DNA of 7,610 nucleotides from an uncultured Taibaiella sp. (GTDB lineage: Bacteria; Bacteroidota; Bacteroidia; Chitinophagales; Chitinophagaceae), in assembly GCA_946886975.1 (NCBI GenBank), contig CAMPJV010000122.1:1-7610 (forward strand). The letters run 5' to 3'. A program made the translations under genes and the position numbers. Of the stretch, positions 5,898-7,610 are shown piece by piece. A model generated the notes under the pieces. It was not told where the DNA came from. It saw only the letters and a list, made by a program, of their open reading frames with translations, and did no database searches. Every line of letters starts with the position of its first letter. The stretch's first letter is position 1.

Positions 5898-7610
5898 ATG
5901 AATCGAGTCTCTGCGCTATTGATATTGTTCTGGGCCCTGCACCTTTCTGGTGAGACGAAGGCGCAGAATACCGGACCCGCCACGGAGTATGCACAAGAGA
6001 CAAAGGATACGGCTTACATAGAGCAGCTGATACGCCACTCGAAACGCCTTGAAAACGTATCTACTGACAAAGCAGTCACCAACTACCGGGAGGCGTTTTA
6101 TTACAGCAGCCAATCCAAGTATCCCGAGGGAGCGGCAATTTCACTGCTCCGACTTAGCGTATGCTTCAAAAAGAAGGGCGATAATAAAAGCGCACTTGAA
6201 GTTACCAGGGAAGCTCTACCCTACATTGAAGCCTCTGGTACAAGCAGAGAAAAGCTGATGTGCATGTACTACATGAGGATGGGCGGATGCTTTAGGGTGT
6301 TGAATGAAAAGGACTCCGCAATTATCTACAACTTCAGGGCCCTTGACCAGGCGGTGAGACTGCGGGACATAAATACAGTGAGCGAGATATACAGCAACAT
6401 TTCATTGCTCTATCTGCAAAGCGAATATTATGACAAGGCATTGCAATATCTGCAGAGCGCAGTAGCGATAGCCGATCTCAGCGACTTTGATCAAAAAACG
6501 GTCTATTACATCCACATAGCTGAAGCCTATAAGGGTAAGCAGAATATGGATCAGTTTTACCATTATACCCGAAAAGCGCAGGAAAGTCTCGTGGGAAAAG
6601 AGATAGTGACTGAGGGTAAATACAGTCCGCTTCAATCAATTCTGTTCAACTTCTGTGAATACTTTTCTCTGAATCAGCAGGCAGACTCTCTGATATATTA
6701 TGCCGGGCTCTCTCTCAATAGTGTAGATAAAGACAACCCTTTTATTCACCTTACCTCCTACCGCTACCTGGCTGAGGGATATTACAAGTTACGAGACTTA
6801 TCGAAGGCAAAAACATACGTGGACATCGCGATCGGAATATCGGACAGAACTGATGAATACACGGACAATGAAGTGTACAGGATAGCATCGGATATTTACC
6901 GGGACCTTGGTAGCTACAAGTCCGCACTAAATTTCCAATCCATATACATGCAGCTGAATGCTGAAGCGATGGATGTACAAAAGACCAGGGCATTCAACGA
7001 GATTGAAGGCAAATACCGGACAGCGGAAAAAGACAAACAGATAGCACGAAACCAGCTTCTGCTAACCCAAACAACGAGCCGGCTGCACGAAAAAAACCTA
7101 TGGCTTGGTGCCTCTGCAATTAGTTCGGCTCTGCTGATCCTGGTGATGATGGCTCTTTTCCGGAACTACACACAGCAACAGAGGCTGCAGGCAGAAAGGA
7201 TACAGACGATGCAACAGGAACGCGAAATCGGGAACCTGAAAGCTATGATAAAGGGCGAAGAGAAAGAACGTAGCCGCCTGGCGAGAGAACTCCACGACGG
7301 TGTAGTGAGTCAGTTGGTTTCGACAAAACTTCAACTCGACCACCTCCGAAAGCGGCGGGACGGCTTGATCATGCCTTCTGAAATTGACGAAGCATACACT
7401 GAACTTGAAGAGGCAGCACGGGAACTGCGTAAGACGGCCCATAATATGCTGCCCGATATTCTTATACAAAGTGGACTGGAAACAGCGGTGGGGCTTTTTT
7501 GCGAAAAGACAAGAAAGGCTGCACAGCTTGACTTACGGTTTGAAGCCATAGGAAACGTTCCTCGCCTTCATTCGGACGTGGAGCTTGATATCTACCGAAT
7601 GATACAGGAG
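5898..7610 (+). CDS. TPR sensor histidine kinase, HisKA_3 type (3' end outside window)
   Basis: The frame is open from ATG 5898 to the right edge (571 residues seen). Residues 1-22 form a signal peptide ending KA before Q23. Residues about 35-355 are helical and TPR-like, clearest at 160-194 (SEIYSNISLLYLQSEYYDKALQ region) and 284-315. A coiled-coil linker (356-400) leads to one membrane helix (401-421), so the TPRs are periplasmic. A second coiled coil (424-458) precedes the dimerisation and phosphoacceptor domain, with RELHDGV at 463-469 and H466 as the predicted phosphorylation site, followed by LRKTAHNMLPD (510-520). This is the NarX/LiaS/DesK-type HisKA_3 arrangement. The ATPase domain has only begun; the window stops at YRMIQE, just before the expected N-box asparagine. 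A LuxR-type response regulator would be the expected partner and may lie downstream. The signal sensed is unknown. Confidence 0.93.
   Translation, partial: MNRVSALLILFWALHLSGETKAQNTGPATEYAQETKDTAYIEQLIRHSKRLENVSTDKAVTNYREAFYYSSQSKYPEGAAISLLRLSVCFKKKGDNKSALEVTREALPYIEASGTSREKLMCMYYMRMGGCFRVLNEKDSAIIYNFRALDQAVRLRDINTVSEIYSNISLLYLQSEYYDKALQYLQSAVAIADLSDFDQKTVYYIHIAEAYKGKQNMDQFYHYTRKAQESLVGKEIVTEGKYSPLQSILFNFCEYFSLNQQADSLIYYAGLSLNSVDKDNPFIHLTSYRYLAEGYYKLRDLSKAKTYVDIAIGISDRTDEYTDNEVYRIASDIYRDLGSYKSALNFQSIYMQLNAEAMDVQKTRAFNEIEGKYRTAEKDKQIARNQLLLTQTTSRLHEKNLWLGASAISSALLILVMMALFRNYTQQQRLQAERIQTMQQEREIGNLKAMIKGEEKERSRLARELHDGVVSQLVSTKLQLDHLRKRRDGLIMPSEIDEAYTELEEAARELRKTAHNMLPDILIQSGLETAVGLFCEKTRKAAQLDLRFEAIGNVPRLHSDVELDIYRMIQE

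Noticed and set aside
6402..7549. Several minus-strand open frames of 72-123 codons
   Set aside because: All are antisense to the continuous sensor-kinase frame, which has conserved domain motifs along its length.

Overview
The window looks like a chromosomal segment from a Bacteroidota member, most likely Chitinophagaceae or a relative. The signs are: no Shine-Dalgarno-like leaders at most starts; a TAnnTTTG-type -7 element in front of the dioxygenase gene; a lipoprotein with a Bacteroidota-style short signal and lipobox; and a periplasmic TPR domain fused to a HisKA_3-type histidine kinase, an architecture common in that phylum. No database search was run, so the phylum is an inference and the genus is not claimed.

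Left part (1-3447), all on the minus strand: a two-gene unit encodes a VOC-fold ring-cleaving dioxygenase (367-1302) followed after 18 nt by a small GNAT-like acetyltransferase (43-348). Upstream of it sit two single-gene units, each ending in a clear intrinsic terminator: a Gly/Asn-repeat lipoprotein (1457-2236) and a BON-domain protein with a very long Tyr/Gly/Arg/Asp-rich N-terminus (2413-3447).

Middle (3448-4107) is about 660 bases without a gene. It holds a 13-bp inverted repeat whose loop is bounded by direct 8-mers, then an array of 11-bp units flanked by a near-perfect 11-bp inverted repeat, then a second, related 11-bp array.

Right part: an overlapping plus-strand pair encodes a short HipA-like kinase (4108-4902) and a DUF3037 protein (4880-5263). 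I consider this the most interesting genetic module here, because it has a kinase core without a HipB-type antitoxin and is translationally coupled to a protein of unknown function. A small unassigned minus-strand gene follows (5449-5649). Divergent from it is a TPR sensor histidine kinase (5898 onward) that runs off the right edge just as its ATPase domain begins. Its response regulator is not in view.

The dioxygenase and acetyltransferase probably serve small-molecule detoxification or turnover. The lipoprotein is expected in the cell envelope and the BON protein in the cytoplasm. Nothing in the window ties the separate transcription units into one pathway.
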